From positions 186,001-250,000 of the forward strand of contig JACKKC010000001.1 of the NCBI GenBank assembly GCA_020637615.1: 64,000 nt of DNA, written 5' to 3'. Source of the DNA: Rhodovulum sp. GTDB lineage: Bacteria > Pseudomonadota > Alphaproteobacteria > Rhodobacterales > Rhodobacteraceae. The notes below the pieces were generated by a model, which ran no database searches, was not told the origin of the DNA, and saw only the letters and a list, made by a program, of their open reading frames with translations. Made by a program: the position numbers and the translations under genes. How positions within the stretch are numbered: the first letter of the stretch is position 1; each line of letters starts with the position of its first letter. Of this stretch, positions 27,580 through 37,860 are shown one piece after another.

Positions 27580-28161
27580 TTGGCTAGAGAACCCAGAGGC
27601 GGCGGCCGCGACCGTCGCGACCGCGACGAGAACCCGGAGTTCCAGGACCGGCTCGTGGCGATCAACCGCGTCTCCAAGACGGTGAAGGGCGGCAAGCGCT
27701 TCGGCTTCGCCGCGCTCGTGGTCGTCGGCGACCAGAAGGGCCGCGTCGGCTACGGCAAGGGCAAGGCCCGCGAGGTGCCCGAGGCGATCCGCAAGGCGAC
27801 CGAGCAGGCCAAGCGGCAGCTGATCCGCGTGCCGCTGCGCGAGGGCCGCACGCTGCACCACGACATCACCGGCCGCCACGGGGCGGGTCGGGTGGTGATG
27901 CGCACCGCGCCCGCGGGCACCGGCATCATCGCCGGCGGCCCGATGCGCGCGGTCTTCGAGATGCTCGGCGTTCACGACGTGGTCTCGAAGTCGCTCGGCA
28001 GCCAGAACCCCTACAACATGATCCGCGCCACCATCGAGGGCCTGCAGGGGCAGATGAGCCCGCGCATGGTCGCCCAGCGCCGCGGCCGCAAGGTCGCCGA
28101 CATCCTGCCCAAGGCGGCAGAGGCGCAGGCGCAGGCGCCGGCCGAAGCCGCGGAAGCCTGA
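27580..28161 (+). CDS. rpsE: 30S ribosomal protein S5 (TTG start)
   Basis: S5, 193 aa, affects decoding fidelity. It begins with TTG at 27580 ([16 protein letters not shown]) behind GGGAG; no ATG occurs before the conserved region. The S5 RNA-binding fold [20 protein letters not shown] and [19 protein letters not shown] are intact. The tail is rich in Ala, Gln and Glu. Confidence 0.97.
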   Translation: MAREPRGGGRDRRDRDENPEFQDRLVAINRVSKTVKGGKRFGFAALVVVGDQKGRVGYGKGKAREVPEAIRKATEQAKRQLIRVPLREGRTLHHDITGRHGAGRVVMRTAPAGTGIIAGGPMRAVFEMLGVHDVVSKSLGSQNPYNMIRATIEGLQGQMSPRMVAQRRGRKVADILPKAAEAQAQAPAEAAEA

Positions 28162-28171
28162 GGATTTGGCC

Positions 28172-28372
28172 ATGGCGAAGCAGACGACCAAGACCATCGT
28201 GGTGAAGCAGATCGGCTCGCCGATCCGCCGCCCCGCCAAGCAGCGTGCGACCCTTGTCGGGCTCGGGCTGAACCGGATGCACCGCACCCGCGAGCTGCAG
28301 GACACGCCCTCGATCCGCGGCATGGTGGCCTCGATCCCGCATCTGGCGGTGATCGTGGAAGAGCGCGGCTGA
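28172..28372 (+). CDS. rpmD: 50S ribosomal protein L30
   Basis: L30, 66 aa, from the ATG at 28172 ([20 protein letters not shown]); a TTG two codons earlier is possible. [23 protein letters not shown] is diagnostic. It is normally followed directly by rplO, but here a terminator stands 52 bp downstream and rplO is 619 bp away. Confidence 0.97.
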   Translation: MAKQTTKTIVVKQIGSPIRRPAKQRATLVGLGLNRMHRTRELQDTPSIRGMVASIPHLAVIVEERG

Positions 28373-28424
28373 AGGCCCGCCCCCGCCCGCGGCAGGGCCA
28401 TCCCGCCGCAATCGACCGAACGAG

Positions 28425-28456
28425 GCGCCCCGGTTTCCGGGGCGCTTTGTTTTTTG
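28425..28456 (+). terminator. Intrinsic terminator inside the spc cluster
   Basis: GCGCCCCGG-TTT-CCGGGGCGC (9-bp perfect stem, 28425-28445) is followed by TTTGTTTTTT (28446-28455), a textbook rho-independent terminator. It ends the S10-spc transcript after rpmD and so uncouples rplO-secY-adk. Confidence 0.92.
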
Positions 28457-28576
28457 GATGGTGCGGCCCGGACGAGGGGTTTCGCACCCTCGGGTTGGTG
28501 GGATTCAGGTCTCGTGCTGTCTCCATCGATTGCTTCGGACCGTCGCCCGTTTCCCGTGGCGGCGCCGCCTTCACTT

Positions 28577-28604
28577 CGCGGATTTGGCCGATGACAAATC
28601 CGCG
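28577..28604. repeat. Hairpin CGCGGATTTG in the rpmD-rplO gap
   Basis: Arms CGCGGATTTG (28577-28586) and CAAATCCGCG (28595-28604) form a perfect 10-bp stem with an 8-nt loop. A close relative (one wobble) lies at 59886-59912 downstream of engB. Part of a repeat-rich noncoding gap. Confidence 0.5.
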
Positions 28605-28617
28605 CGCGCCTGCCTGC

Positions 28618-28646
28618 CGTCACGCCGAAGGCGTGCCTCCGGCACG
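28618..28646 (+). repeat. 29-bp double-hairpin element, intergenic copy
   Basis: Two adjacent small hairpins: CACGCC-GAA-GGCGTG and GTGCC-TCC-GGCAC. The whole 29 bp recurs exactly, inverted, at 61745-61773 inside the istB pseudogene. Identity stops at the next base on both sides. It behaves like a REP-type or palindromic miniature element. Confidence 0.7.
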
Positions 28647-28736
28647 GCTGCAGGCGCGACAAGCGCGCCCGCCAGGCATGCGCGCGCGGATTACCAACCG
28701 CCGGTGCAGCCCGGCCCTCTCGGTCTCCGCGCTCGC

Positions 28737-28793
28737 GCGCTCCAGCCGACGAACCGGCGCGAGGCAATGCCTCGCCTTTGCCGGTTCGGGGTG
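28737..28793 (+). repeat. 57-bp nested-palindrome repeat, copy A
   Basis: Outer stem CGAACCGG/CCGGTTCG encloses an inner stem GCGAGGCA/TGCCTCGC. An inverted copy without gaps, 50 of 57 bases identical, lies at 49322-49378 after aapP. Both copies are intergenic. The surrounding 28456-28860 contains no credible gene. Confidence 0.75.
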
Positions 28794-28867
28794 TCCCCCA
28801 CGCGCCCCGCCGGAACGCGACGCAGCGGCAGAGCAGGTCCCGCCCGTATTTCCCGGCCCATCCGCGC

Positions 28868-28895
28868 TTGATCCCCGCCGAGCATCGGATTATAC
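28868..28895 (+). promoter_or_regulatory. Promoter for rplO-secY-adk
   Basis: TTGATC (28868-28873), a 16-bp spacer and TTATAC (28890-28895) lie about 97 bp before rplO. Given the terminator upstream, an independent promoter is needed, and this is the best match in the gap. Confidence 0.6.
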
Positions 28896-28991
28896 GCCGC
28901 CGGTGGTCTCGCGGGAGGCCGCGACAGAACCGAGAAACGCCGTGGGCGGGGGCTTTCGCTTCATCCTCCGCATCCGGCAAGGAGAAGCGAC

Positions 28992-29477
28992 GTGAAACTC
29001 AACGAACTGCATGACAATCCCGGCGCGACCAAGGCCCGCAAGCGCGTCGGCCGCGGCCCGGGCTCGGGCATCGGCAAGACCGGCGGCCGGGGCATCAAGG
29101 GCCAGAAGTCGCGCTCCGGCGTGGCGCTGAACGCCTATGAGGGCGGCCAGATGCCCCTCTACCGCCGCCTGCCCAAGCGCGGCTTCACCAAGCCCAACCG
29201 GCTGTCCTTCGCGGTCATCAACCTCGGCAACCTCCAGGCCTTCATCGACGCGGGCAAGCTCGACGCCGGGGCGGAGATCACCGAGGACGCGCTGGTCGCC
29301 AGCGGCCTGGTGCGCCGCAAGCTCGACGGCGTGCGGCTGCTCGGCAAGGGCGAGCTGACCGCCAAGGTCGCGCTGAACCTCACCGGCGCCTCGAAATCGG
29401 CGGTCGCGGCGGTGGAGAAGGCCGGCGGGTCGATCGCGCTGAAGGCCGGCCCCGAGGCTGCGCCCGCGACGGAATGA
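28992..29477 (+). CDS. rplO: 50S ribosomal protein L15 (GTG start)
   Basis: L15, 161 aa. It starts with GTG at 28992 ([22 protein letters not shown]) behind AAGGAG. The glycine/arginine-rich [20 protein letters not shown] and [12 protein letters not shown] blocks are canonical. It opens the detached rplO-secY-adk unit. Confidence 0.97.
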   Translation: MKLNELHDNPGATKARKRVGRGPGSGIGKTGGRGIKGQKSRSGVALNAYEGGQMPLYRRLPKRGFTKPNRLSFAVINLGNLQAFIDAGKLDAGAEITEDALVASGLVRRKLDGVRLLGKGELTAKVALNLTGASKSAVAAVEKAGGSIALKAGPEAAPATE

Positions 29478-29578
29478 GGCTTGTGGCCGCGAAAGCGGCG
29501 GCTTAAGTCGGACCTGTCTTGGCGCCGCTGGACACCGCGTGACACCGGGTCCGGCGGCGCAGTTTTGGAGGGCCTGGA

Positions 29579-30927
<1,349 letters not shown>

Positions 30928-30931
<4 letters not shown>

Positions 30932-31575
30932 ACATCATTCTTCTGGGACCGCCTGGGGCGGGCAAGGGCACGCAGGCGCGCCGCCTGGTCGAGGAGCACG
31001 GGCTGGTGCAGCTCTCCACCGGCGACATGCTGCGCGCGGCCAAGAACAGCGGCACCGAGATGGGCAAGAAGGTCGCCGACGTGATGGCGCGGGGCGATCT
31101 CGTCACCGACGACATCGTGATCGGCCTGATCGCCGAACAGCTCGACGGCGAGGCCGGCAAGCACGGGCTGATCTTCGACGGCTTCCCGCGCACGCTCGCC
31201 CAGGCCGATGCGCTCGACGCGCTCCTGGCCGAGAAGGGCCGCGCGCTCGACGCCGTCGTCGAGATGCGCGTCGACGAGGACGCGCTGGTCGACCGCATCA
31301 CCGGCCGCTTCACCTGCGCCAAATGCGGCGAGGTCTACCACGACCGCACCAAGCCGACCGCCAAGGATGGCGTCTGCGACGTCTGCGGCTCCACCGAATT
31401 CGTGCGCCGCTCCGACGACAACGAGGAATCGGTGCGCGTGCGCCTGGGCGCCTACAACCGCCAGACCGCACCGCTGATCGGCTATTACCACGCCAAGGGC
31501 AAGCTCCGTTCGGTCGACGGGCTCGGCGCGATCGACGCGATCGCCGGCGAGATCCGGACCCGCCTCGGCCTGTGA
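30928..31575 (+). CDS. adk: Adenylate kinase (zinc-LID type)
   Basis: Adk, 215 aa, converts ATP+AMP to two ADP. P-loop GPPGAGKGT at residues 7-15, AMP-site STGDMLRAA and DGFPRT are conserved. The LID contains four cysteines (CAKC...CDVC), so this is the zinc-binding long form, as in Gram-positives and some alphaproteobacteria. ATG overlaps the secY stop (ATGA). Confidence 0.97.
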
Positions 31576-31948
31576 GAATCCGCGCCGGGGGTATCGCTTT
31601 CCGCAATGTGACGCCGTCCGCCTGAATTCCGGGCGGTCCGTGCTCCACTGTCCCACCCGGCAGGCCCCGCCGGGCGCTGCCCTCCTCGCGTGGCGGGGCG
31701 GTCGGAGAAGAGGAAATGCGCCCCGGATTCAACAGCTCTGGAAAGCGCGCGTTAACGCCTTGACCTCGCTCCGGCGATTCCTATAGTACGCGCTCTCTCA
31801 TCAGGGAGAGTCGTTCCTTACGCATTTCACCTCGGGAACGCGGGATGCCTGCCCAGGGACATGGGCGTCGGAAGCCTGCCGAAGGCATCGGCGGGCATTG
31901 GCTGTTGAGCGGGGTCGGGCGGCCCCTCGGACGAACGGAGCTTGAAAC
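31576..31948 (+). promoter_or_regulatory. adk-rpsM spacer (alpha operon leader)
   Basis: A 373-bp gap before rpsM with no credible gene. The left 180 bp hold GC-rich sequence with no terminator I can support; the right part carries the rpsM promoter and a leader of about 155 nt. S4 regulates this leader in E. coli, but rpsD is not in this cluster. Confidence 0.4.
31760..31787 (+). promoter_or_regulatory. Promoter of the rpsM-rpsK-rpoA-rplQ operon
   Basis: TTGACC (31760-31765), 16-bp spacer, TATAGT (31782-31787): a strong housekeeping promoter in an otherwise GC-rich gap. Transcription should begin near 31794. Confidence 0.75.
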
Positions 31949-32317
31949 TTGGCGCGCATAGCTGGCGTTAACATTCCCACGAACAAGAGGGTCGAGATCG
32001 CCCTCACCTATATCCATGGCATCGGCCGCACCACGGCGAAGCAGCTCTGCGGCGCGCTGGAGATCGCGGAGAACCGCCGGGTCAACGACCTGAGCGACGC
32101 CGAGGTGCTGCGCATCCGCGAATACATCGACGCGAATCTCGCGGTCGAGGGCGACCTGCGCCGCGAGACCCAGATGAACATCAAGCGGCTGATGGACCTG
32201 GGCTGCTACCGCGGCCTGCGGCACCGCCGCGGCCTGCCGGTGCGCGGCCAGCGCACCCACACCAACGCACGCACGCGCAAGGGCCCCGCCAAGGCCATCG
32301 CCGGCAAGAAGAAATAA
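31949..32317 (+). CDS. rpsM: 30S ribosomal protein S13 (TTG start)
   Basis: S13, 122 aa, bridges 30S head and 50S. The start is TTG at 31949 ([21 protein letters not shown]) with GGAG 8 bp upstream; no ATG is available. [22 protein letters not shown] is diagnostic. Confidence 0.97.
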   Translation: MARIAGVNIPTNKRVEIALTYIHGIGRTTAKQLCGALEIAENRRVNDLSDAEVLRIREYIDANLAVEGDLRRETQMNIKRLMDLGCYRGLRHRRGLPVRGQRTHTNARTRKGPAKAIAGKKK

Positions 32318-32328
32318 GGGGCAGGCCA

Positions 32329-32718
32329 ATGGCTCGCGAAAGGGCGCGCATCAAGCGCAAGGAACGCAAGAACATCTCCACCGGCGTCGCGCATGTGAAC
32401 GCCAGCTTCAACAACACCAAGATCCTGATCGCCGATGCCCAGGGCAACGCGATCGCCTGGTCCTCGGCCGGGACGATGGGCTTCAAGGGCTCGCGCAAGT
32501 CCACGCCCTATGCCGCGCAGATGGCCGCCGAGGACGCCGGCCGCAAGGCGCAGGAGCACGGCGTGCGCACGCTCGAGGTGCAGGTGCAGGGCCCCGGTTC
32601 GGGCCGCGAGAGCGCACTGCGGGCGCTCGGCGCCGTGGGCTTCCAGATCACGGCGATCAAGGACGTGACACCCATCGCGCACAACGGCTGTCGACCGCCC
32701 AAGCGCCGGCGCGTCTGA
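32329..32718 (+). CDS. rpsK: 30S ribosomal protein S11
   Basis: S11, 129 aa, at the platform near E-site m[22 protein letters not shown] and the C-terminal [18 protein letters not shown] are canonical. rpsD, often next, is absent; rpoA follows after 109 bp. Confidence 0.98.
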   Translation: MARERARIKRKERKNISTGVAHVNASFNNTKILIADAQGNAIAWSSAGTMGFKGSRKSTPYAAQMAAEDAGRKAQEHGVRTLEVQVQGPGSGRESALRALGAVGFQITAIKDVTPIAHNGCRPPKRRRV

Positions 32719-32738
32719 CAGACGGGAGAGATTTCGCT

Positions 32739-32757
32739 GCCCGCCCCTCCGGCGGGC
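32739..32757 (+). promoter_or_regulatory. Stem-loop between rpsK and rpoA
   Basis: GCCCGCC-CCTCC-GGCGGGC forms a 7-bp hairpin followed by GGTTTCAGTTT. It resembles a weak terminator or attenuator that could lower rpoA relative to the S genes. Confidence 0.45.
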
Positions 32758-32827
32758 GGTTTCAGTTTGCATTTCCTCGGGCGTTCGCCGGCCACCTGGA
32801 TCGGTCGGCGGACAGGAATGGAGGGCC

Positions 32828-33853
32828 ATGAACATGATGATCCACAAGAACTGGCAGGAGCTGATCCGGCCGACCGCCCTCGAGATCAAGGCCGGCGCCG
32901 ATCCCTTCCGTCAGGCCACCGCGGTCGCCGAGCCGCTGGAGCGCGGGTTCGGCCTCACGCTCGGCAATGCGCTGCGCCGGGTGCTGCTCTCCTCGCTCCA
33001 GGGGGCGGCGATCACCAGCGTGCAGATCGACGGCGTGCTGCATGAATTCTCCAGCGTGCCGGGCGTGCGCGAGGACGTCACCGACATCGTGCTGAACCTC
33101 AAGGGCGTCGCGGTGAAGATGGAGGTCGAGGGGCCCAAGCGCATCGAGATCCGCGCCACCGGCCCCGGCGTGGTGACCGCCGGCGACATCGCCACCACCA
33201 ACGGCATCGAGATCCTCAACCGCGAGCATCTGATCTGCCACCTCGACGACGGCGCCTCGGTCTTCATGGAACTGACCGTCGAGCAGGGCAAGGGCTATGT
33301 CGCGGCGGAGAAGAACCGCCCCGAGGATGCGCCGATCGGGCTCATCTCGGTCGATGCGCTGTTCTCGCCGATCAAGAAGGTCAGCTACAAGGTCGAGCCG
33401 ACCCGCGAGGGCCAGGTGCTCGACTACGACAAGCTGACGCTGCAGCTCGAGACCGACGGCTCGATCAAGCCGGAGGATGCCATCGCCTATGCGGCGCGCA
33501 TCATCCAGGACCAGCTCTCGGTCTTCGTCAACTTCGAGGAGCCGACCGCGGGCGCCCGCACCGACGAGGAAAGCGATCTCGAATTCAACCCGCTGCTCCT
33601 GAAGAAGGTCGACGAGCTCGAGCTCTCGGTGCGCTCGGCCAACTGCCTGAAGAACGACAACATCGTCTATATCGGTGACCTGATCCAGAAGACCGAGGCG
33701 GAGATGCTGCGCACCCCGAACTTCGGCCGCAAGTCCCTGAACGAGATCAAGGAGGTGCTGACCGGCATGGGCCTGCATCTCGGCATGGAGATCATCGACT
33801 GGCCGCCCGAGAACATCGAGGACCTGGCCAAGAAGTTCGAGGACCAGTTCTGA
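32828..33853 (+). CDS. rpoA: RNA polymerase subunit alpha
   Basis: RpoA, 341 aa, scaffold of core polymerase. The N-terminal dimerisation domain ([22 protein letters not shown]) and the C-terminal DNA/activator-binding domain ([25 protein letters not shown] ... [17 protein letters not shown]) are complete. A start two codons later (MMIHKNW) is possible. Confidence 0.98.
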   Translation: MNMMIHKNWQELIRPTALEIKAGADPFRQATAVAEPLERGFGLTLGNALRRVLLSSLQGAAITSVQIDGVLHEFSSVPGVREDVTDIVLNLKGVAVKMEVEGPKRIEIRATGPGVVTAGDIATTNGIEILNREHLICHLDDGASVFMELTVEQGKGYVAAEKNRPEDAPIGLISVDALFSPIKKVSYKVEPTREGQVLDYDKLTLQLETDGSIKPEDAIAYAARIIQDQLSVFVNFEEPTAGARTDEESDLEFNPLLLKKVDELELSVRSANCLKNDNIVYIGDLIQKTEAEMLRTPNFGRKSLNEIKEVLTGMGLHLGMEIIDWPPENIEDLAKKFEDQF

Positions 33854-33934
33854 TCCGACCCTGAACGGGCAATCCCGCCCCAAGGAGGCGGCCCCGCCGC
33901 AGGGCCGCCGGACAAAGCACAAAGGAATGACCAG

Positions 33935-34360
33935 ATGCGCCACGGAACCGGCTATCGCAAGCTCAACCGCACCCACGAGCATCGCAAGGCGATGTTCGCC
34001 AACATGGCGGCGAGCCTGATCGAGCACGAGCAGATCAAGACGACCCTGCCCAAGGCCAAGGAGATGAAGCGGATCATCGACAAGCTGATCACGCTGGGCA
34101 AGCGCGGCGACCTGCACGCCCGCCGCCTCGCCGCCTCCGAGATCAAGCAGGATGCCGCCGTCGCCAAGCTCTTCGAGACGCTCGGCCCGCGCTACAAGGA
34201 GCGCCAGGGCGGCTATTCCCGGGTGCTCAAGGCCGGCTTCCGCTACGGCGATGCCGCGCCGATGGCGATCCTCGAACTCGTCGATCGCGACCCCGCCGCC
34301 AAGGGCGCCGGCGACAAGGCCCGCGTCGCCGCCGAGGAGGCCGCCGCGGCCGCCGAATAA
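33935..34360 (+). CDS. rplQ: 50S ribosomal protein L17
   Basis: L17, 141 aa, at the tunnel exit. [25 protein letters not shown] and [26 protein letters not shown] are typical; the tail is an Ala/Glu extension. Last gene of the ribosomal superoperon, closed by a strong terminator 24 bp on. Confidence 0.98.
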   Translation: MRHGTGYRKLNRTHEHRKAMFANMAASLIEHEQIKTTLPKAKEMKRIIDKLITLGKRGDLHARRLAASEIKQDAAVAKLFETLGPRYKERQGGYSRVLKAGFRYGDAAPMAILELVDRDPAAKGAGDKARVAAEEAAAAAE

Positions 34361-34384
34361 CGGCATTCCTTCGACTTCCTTCAG

Positions 34385-34425
34385 GAAGCCCGCGAACCGG
34401 CCGGTTCGCGGGCTTCTTCTTTTTC
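34385..34425. terminator. Terminator after rplQ
   Basis: A 32-nt perfect palindrome (34385-34416, arms GAAGCCCGCGAACCGG) leads into TTCTTCTTTTT. It is a strong intrinsic terminator and insulates the ribosomal cluster from the MarR operon. Confidence 0.93.
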
Positions 34426-34440
34426 GCGGCGCCGCGCGGA

Positions 34441-34483
34441 CCTAGCCTTGCATATCATAACCTAGCTTAGTATATTGCGACGC
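34441..34483 (+). promoter_or_regulatory. Promoter and likely MarR operator
   Basis: TTGCAT (34448-34453), 17-bp spacer, TATATT (34471-34476), placing transcription start at about 34483-34484, which is the ATG of the MarR gene. The region is unusually AT-rich. CCTAGCCTTGCATAT and CCTAGCTTAGTATAT repeat directly at 20-bp spacing (34441 and 34461), and an imperfect dyad TAACCTAGCTTA (34458-34469) lies in the spacer. These are good candidates for autoregulatory MarR binding. Confidence 0.6.
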
Positions 34484-34963
34484 ATGGACAGAATCGAGCC
34501 TCCCGCCCTCGGCTTCCTGCTGATCGATGCCGCGCGCCTGCTGCGGCGCCGCTTCGAGCAGGAGAGCCGGGACATCCCGATGACCTCGGCGCAGCTGCAG
34601 ATCATCGCGCGGCTGAAGCGCAACGAGGGGCTCGGCCAGGCGGCGCTCGCGGCGCTGCTCGAGATCGAGCCGATGACGCTCAGCCGCCACATCGACCGGA
34701 TGGAGGCCGCCGGGCTCGTGGAGCGGCGCCCCGACCCGAACGACCGCCGCGCCCGGCGCATCCACACCACCGAAACGGCGCGCGCGCTCTTCGAGCCGAT
34801 GCGCGCCCGCGCCGCCACCGTCTACGAGGAGGCGCTGGCGGGCCTCGCGCCGGCCGAGCGCGATGCGCTCGTCGCCCATCTCCAGACCATCGTTTCCAAC
34901 CTCTGCACCGGTGCCGCCGAAGCGGCGGGCGAAGACCGGCGCAGCGCCGCGAGGGGAGGCTGA
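34484..34963 (+). CDS. MarR-family transcriptional regulator
   Basis: A 159-aa winged-helix repressor. The recognition segment (GLGQAALAALLEIEPMTLSRHIDRMEAAGLVERRPDPNDRRARR, about residues 47-90) is the standard MarR DNA-binding core. ATG at 34484 has no upstream ribosome site and coincides with the predicted transcript start, so the mRNA may be leaderless. It is 3 bp upstream of the efflux genes, which it probably represses until a toxic ligand binds. The ligand is unknown. Confidence 0.88.
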   Translation: MDRIEPPALGFLLIDAARLLRRRFEQESRDIPMTSAQLQIIARLKRNEGLGQAALAALLEIEPMTLSRHIDRMEAAGLVERRPDPNDRRARRIHTTETARALFEPMRARAATVYEEALAGLAPAERDALVAHLQTIVSNLCTGAAEAAGEDRRSAARGG

Positions 34964-34966
34964 CCC

Positions 34967-36133
34967 ATGAGCGACCCGGCCCCGGAACCGACCACCGAGA
35001 CGAAGCCCGCCCCGCGCCTCGTCACCACGGATGCCGCCGCCCCGGCCGCACCCGCGACGGCGCGCCCGAACGCCCGCCGCCGGCGCCGACTGCTGATCGC
35101 GGCGCTGCCGCTCGCGCTCGCCCTCGGCGGCAGCTATCTCTGGGTGACCGGCGGGCGCTACGTCGAAACCGAGGACGCCTATGTCCAGCAGGACCGCGTT
35201 TCGGTGATGCCGCAGGTCAGCGGCCAGATCGCCGAAGTGAATGTCGCCGAGAACCAGCGGGTGAAGGCGGGCGAGACCCTCTTCACCATCGACGATGCGA
35301 GCTACCGCAACGCCGTGGAGCAGGCGCAGGCGCGCCTCGCCTCGGCGCGCCTCGACGTCGAGCGGCTCAAGGCCGCCTATGACGAGGCGGTCGCCGAGGC
35401 CGGCACGGCGCGGGATTCCTTCGAGACCGCCCGGACCCAGGACGACCGCCAGCAGAAGCTGCTCGGCTCGGGCGTGGTCAGCCAGTCCGCCGCCGACGAC
35501 AGCGCGCTGAAGCTCCAGATCGCGCGGGGCGCGGTCACCAAGGCCGAGAGCGCTTTGGTCTCGGCCAGGGCCTCGCTCGCCGGCGATCCTGAGATCGCCA
35601 CCGACCGGCATCCCGACGTGCTGGAGGCGCTCGCTTCGCTGCATGCCGCCGAGCTCGACCTCGCCCGCACCAGGGTGGTGGCCCCGGACGACGGCATCGT
35701 CAGCCAGACCGACCGGCTGCAGCGGGGCCAGTACGTGACGCCGGCGGTGCCGGTCCTGAGCCTCGTCGCCGCGGGCGACAGCTGGATCGAGGCCAATTAC
35801 AAGGAGACCGAGCTCACCCACATGCACCCCGGCCAGCGGGCGGAGGTCACGGTCGACACCTATGGCGACGTGGCCCTCACGGGCGAGATCGCCTCGATCG
35901 GCGCGGGCACCGGCTCGGAATTCGCGCTCTTGCCGCCGCAGAACGCCACCGGCAACTGGGTGAAGGTGGTGCAACGGGTGCCGGTCCGCATCAGCATCGA
36001 CGCCGGCCAGGACCTGCCGACGCTGCGCGCCGGCATGAGCGCGCGGGTCTCGGTCGATACCGGCCATGCCCGTGGCCTGCCCGGCTTCGTCTCCGCCGGC
36101 ACCACCGCCAGCGTCGCGACCGGAGACCGGTGA
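34967..36133 (+). CDS. emrA: EmrA/HlyD-type efflux adaptor
   Basis: Membrane fusion protein, 388 aa. One N-terminal transmembrane helix (RRRLLIAALPLALALGGSYLWV, about residues 38-60) is followed by the lipoyl half (VMPQVSGQIAEVNVAENQRVKAGE), an alpha-helical hairpin and the second half (VVAPDDGIVSQTDRLQRGQYV). It links the EmrB pump to an outer-membrane channel, none of which is encoded here. The stop overlaps the emrB ATG by one base (TGATG). Confidence 0.9.
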   Translation: MSDPAPEPTTETKPAPRLVTTDAAAPAAPATARPNARRRRRLLIAALPLALALGGSYLWVTGGRYVETEDAYVQQDRVSVMPQVSGQIAEVNVAENQRVKAGETLFTIDDASYRNAVEQAQARLASARLDVERLKAAYDEAVAEAGTARDSFETARTQDDRQQKLLGSGVVSQSAADDSALKLQIARGAVTKAESALVSARASLAGDPEIATDRHPDVLEALASLHAAELDLARTRVVAPDDGIVSQTDRLQRGQYVTPAVPVLSLVAAGDSWIEANYKETELTHMHPGQRAEVTVDTYGDVALTGEIASIGAGTGSEFALLPPQNATGNWVKVVQRVPVRISIDAGQDLPTLRAGMSARVSVDTGHARGLPGFVSAGTTASVATGDR

Positions 36134-37671
36134 TGCCCCCGGCCGCGGCCGAGGCGGGCCGGGTCCCGAACAAGGGCCTGATCACCGTCTCGATCATGTT
36201 GGCGACGATCATGCAGGTGCTCGACACCACGATCGCCAATGTGGCGCTGCCCAGCATGCAGGGCTCGCTCGGGGCGGCACAGGACCAGATCACCTGGGTG
36301 CTGACCTCCTATATCGTCGCCGCCGGGATCATGACGCCGGTCACCGGCTGGCTCACCGACCGCTTCGGCCTGCGCGAGCTCTTCATCGTCTCCACGGCCG
36401 GCTTCACCGTGGCCTCCATGGCCTGCGGCCTCGCCACCAGCCTCGAGGAGATGATCCTCTTCCGCGTGCTCCAGGGCGTCTTCGGCGCCGCCCTCGTGCC
36501 GCTCTCCCAGACCGTGCTCCTCAACATCAACACCCGCGAGGAGCACGGCCGCGCCATGGCGATCTGGGGCGCCGGCATCATGGTCGGCCCGATCATCGGC
36601 CCGACGCTCGGCGGCTGGCTGACCGAGACCTTCGGCTGGCGCTACGTCTTCTTCGTCAACCTGCCCGTGGGCATCCTGGCGCTCGCCGGGCTCATGGCCT
36701 TCCTGCCGGAATCGCCGCGCCGGATGCGCAGCTTCGACTTCTTCGGCTTCGCGATGCTCTCGATCGCCATCGGCGCGCTGCAGCTGATGCTCGACCGCGG
36801 CGAGCAGGTCGACTGGTTCGCCTCGGCCGAGACCTGGATCTATCTCGGCCTCACCGTCTCCGGCCTCTGGGCCTTCGTGCTGCACATCACCTCCGGGCGC
36901 GAGCACCCCTTCATGGAACCGGCGATGTTCCGCGACCCGAATTTCGTCACCGCGCTCGTGCTGATCTTCATGGTCGGGATGATCCTGCTCGCGGGGCTCG
37001 CGCTGCTGCCGCCGATGCTGCAGAACCTCTACGGCTATCCGGTGATCACCACCGGCTGGGTGCTCGCGCCGCGCGGGGTCGGCACCATGGTCTCGATGAT
37101 CGTCGTCGGGCGGCTGGTCGGCCGGGTAGATGCCCGCATCCTGATCCTCGCCGGCCTCTCGCTCACCGCCTATTCGCTCTGGCAGATGACCGGCTTCTCG
37201 CCGGCGATGGACCAGCGCCCGCTGATCGTCTCGGGGGTGGTCCAGGGGCTCGGGCTCGGCCTGGTCTTCGTGCCCCTCTCCACGCTCGCCTTCGCCACCC
37301 TCGAGCCGCGGTTCCGCGCCGAGGCCGCCGCGCTCTTCAGCCTCGTGCGCAACATCGGCTCCTCGGTCGGCATCTCGATCGTGGCGACCCAGCTCGCGCA
37401 TAACATGGCGGCGGCGCGGGGCGATCTCGTCTCCGGGCTGACGCCCTTCAACCAGAACCTCGACAGCCTCCTCGGCGGCTCGACCGACATCGCCGCGACG
37501 CTGGCGCAGCTCGAGGCCCAGCTTCGCGCCCAGGCGGCGATCGTCGCCTATATCGACGATTTCATGCTCATGTTCTACCTGACGCTCGCGGCGATCCCGC
37601 TGGTCTTCCTGCTCCGCCGTCCCGGCGCGCCGGCGCGCAGCGGCGAGACGCCCGCCGCGGCGATGGAATAG
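36133..37671 (+). CDS. emrB: EmrB/QacA-type drug:H+ antiporter (DHA2)
   Basis: A 512-aa major-facilitator pump with 14 predicted helices, the same length as E. coli EmrB. Motif C-like and family blocks are seen: MQVLDTTIANVALPSMQGSL (helix 1), TGWLTDRFGLRELF (motif A), IMVGPIIGPTLGGWL (motif C, helix 5). ATG at 36133 overlaps the emrA stop. Together with the MarR gene it makes an EmrRAB-like unit for export of hydrophobic toxicants or uncouplers; the real substrate is unknown. Confidence 0.92.
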   Translation: MPPAAAEAGRVPNKGLITVSIMLATIMQVLDTTIANVALPSMQGSLGAAQDQITWVLTSYIVAAGIMTPVTGWLTDRFGLRELFIVSTAGFTVASMACGLATSLEEMILFRVLQGVFGAALVPLSQTVLLNINTREEHGRAMAIWGAGIMVGPIIGPTLGGWLTETFGWRYVFFVNLPVGILALAGLMAFLPESPRRMRSFDFFGFAMLSIAIGALQLMLDRGEQVDWFASAETWIYLGLTVSGLWAFVLHITSGREHPFMEPAMFRDPNFVTALVLIFMVGMILLAGLALLPPMLQNLYGYPVITTGWVLAPRGVGTMVSMIVVGRLVGRVDARILILAGLSLTAYSLWQMTGFSPAMDQRPLIVSGVVQGLGLGLVFVPLSTLAFATLEPRFRAEAAALFSLVRNIGSSVGISIVATQLAHNMAAARGDLVSGLTPFNQNLDSLLGGSTDIAATLAQLEAQLRAQAAIVAYIDDFMLMFYLTLAAIPLVFLLRRPGAPARSGETPAAAME

Positions 37672-37860
37672 GGCAGGGACAGCGGCCGGACCGCCCCGTC
37701 ACCGTCCGACCAGGGCATCGCCTTCCGCAACGCTCGGGCTTCGCCCGAGCTCCGGATAGGCCAGCGTCACCCTCCCGCTTGGGGCCAGCCGCCGCCGGGC
37801 GGCGGCAGCTGGCAGCCGCAGGTCAGGGCGATGCGCCGCTCGAGACGCCCCGGCGCCTGC
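37672..37860. terminator. Convergent emrB/dadA spacer with hairpins
   Basis: The 189-bp gap between convergent genes has GCTCGGGC-TTC-GCCCGAGC (perfect 8-bp stem, 37732-37750) and a second GCCGCCGCC/GGCGGCGGC dyad near 37788-37810. Neither carries a T-run. The first is the best candidate for two-way termination. Confidence 0.5.

Noticed and set aside
28456..28990. Small proteins encoded in the rpmD-rplO gap
   Set aside because: Frames up to 180 codons occur but pass through palindromic repeats and a promoter, and their composition looks noncoding.
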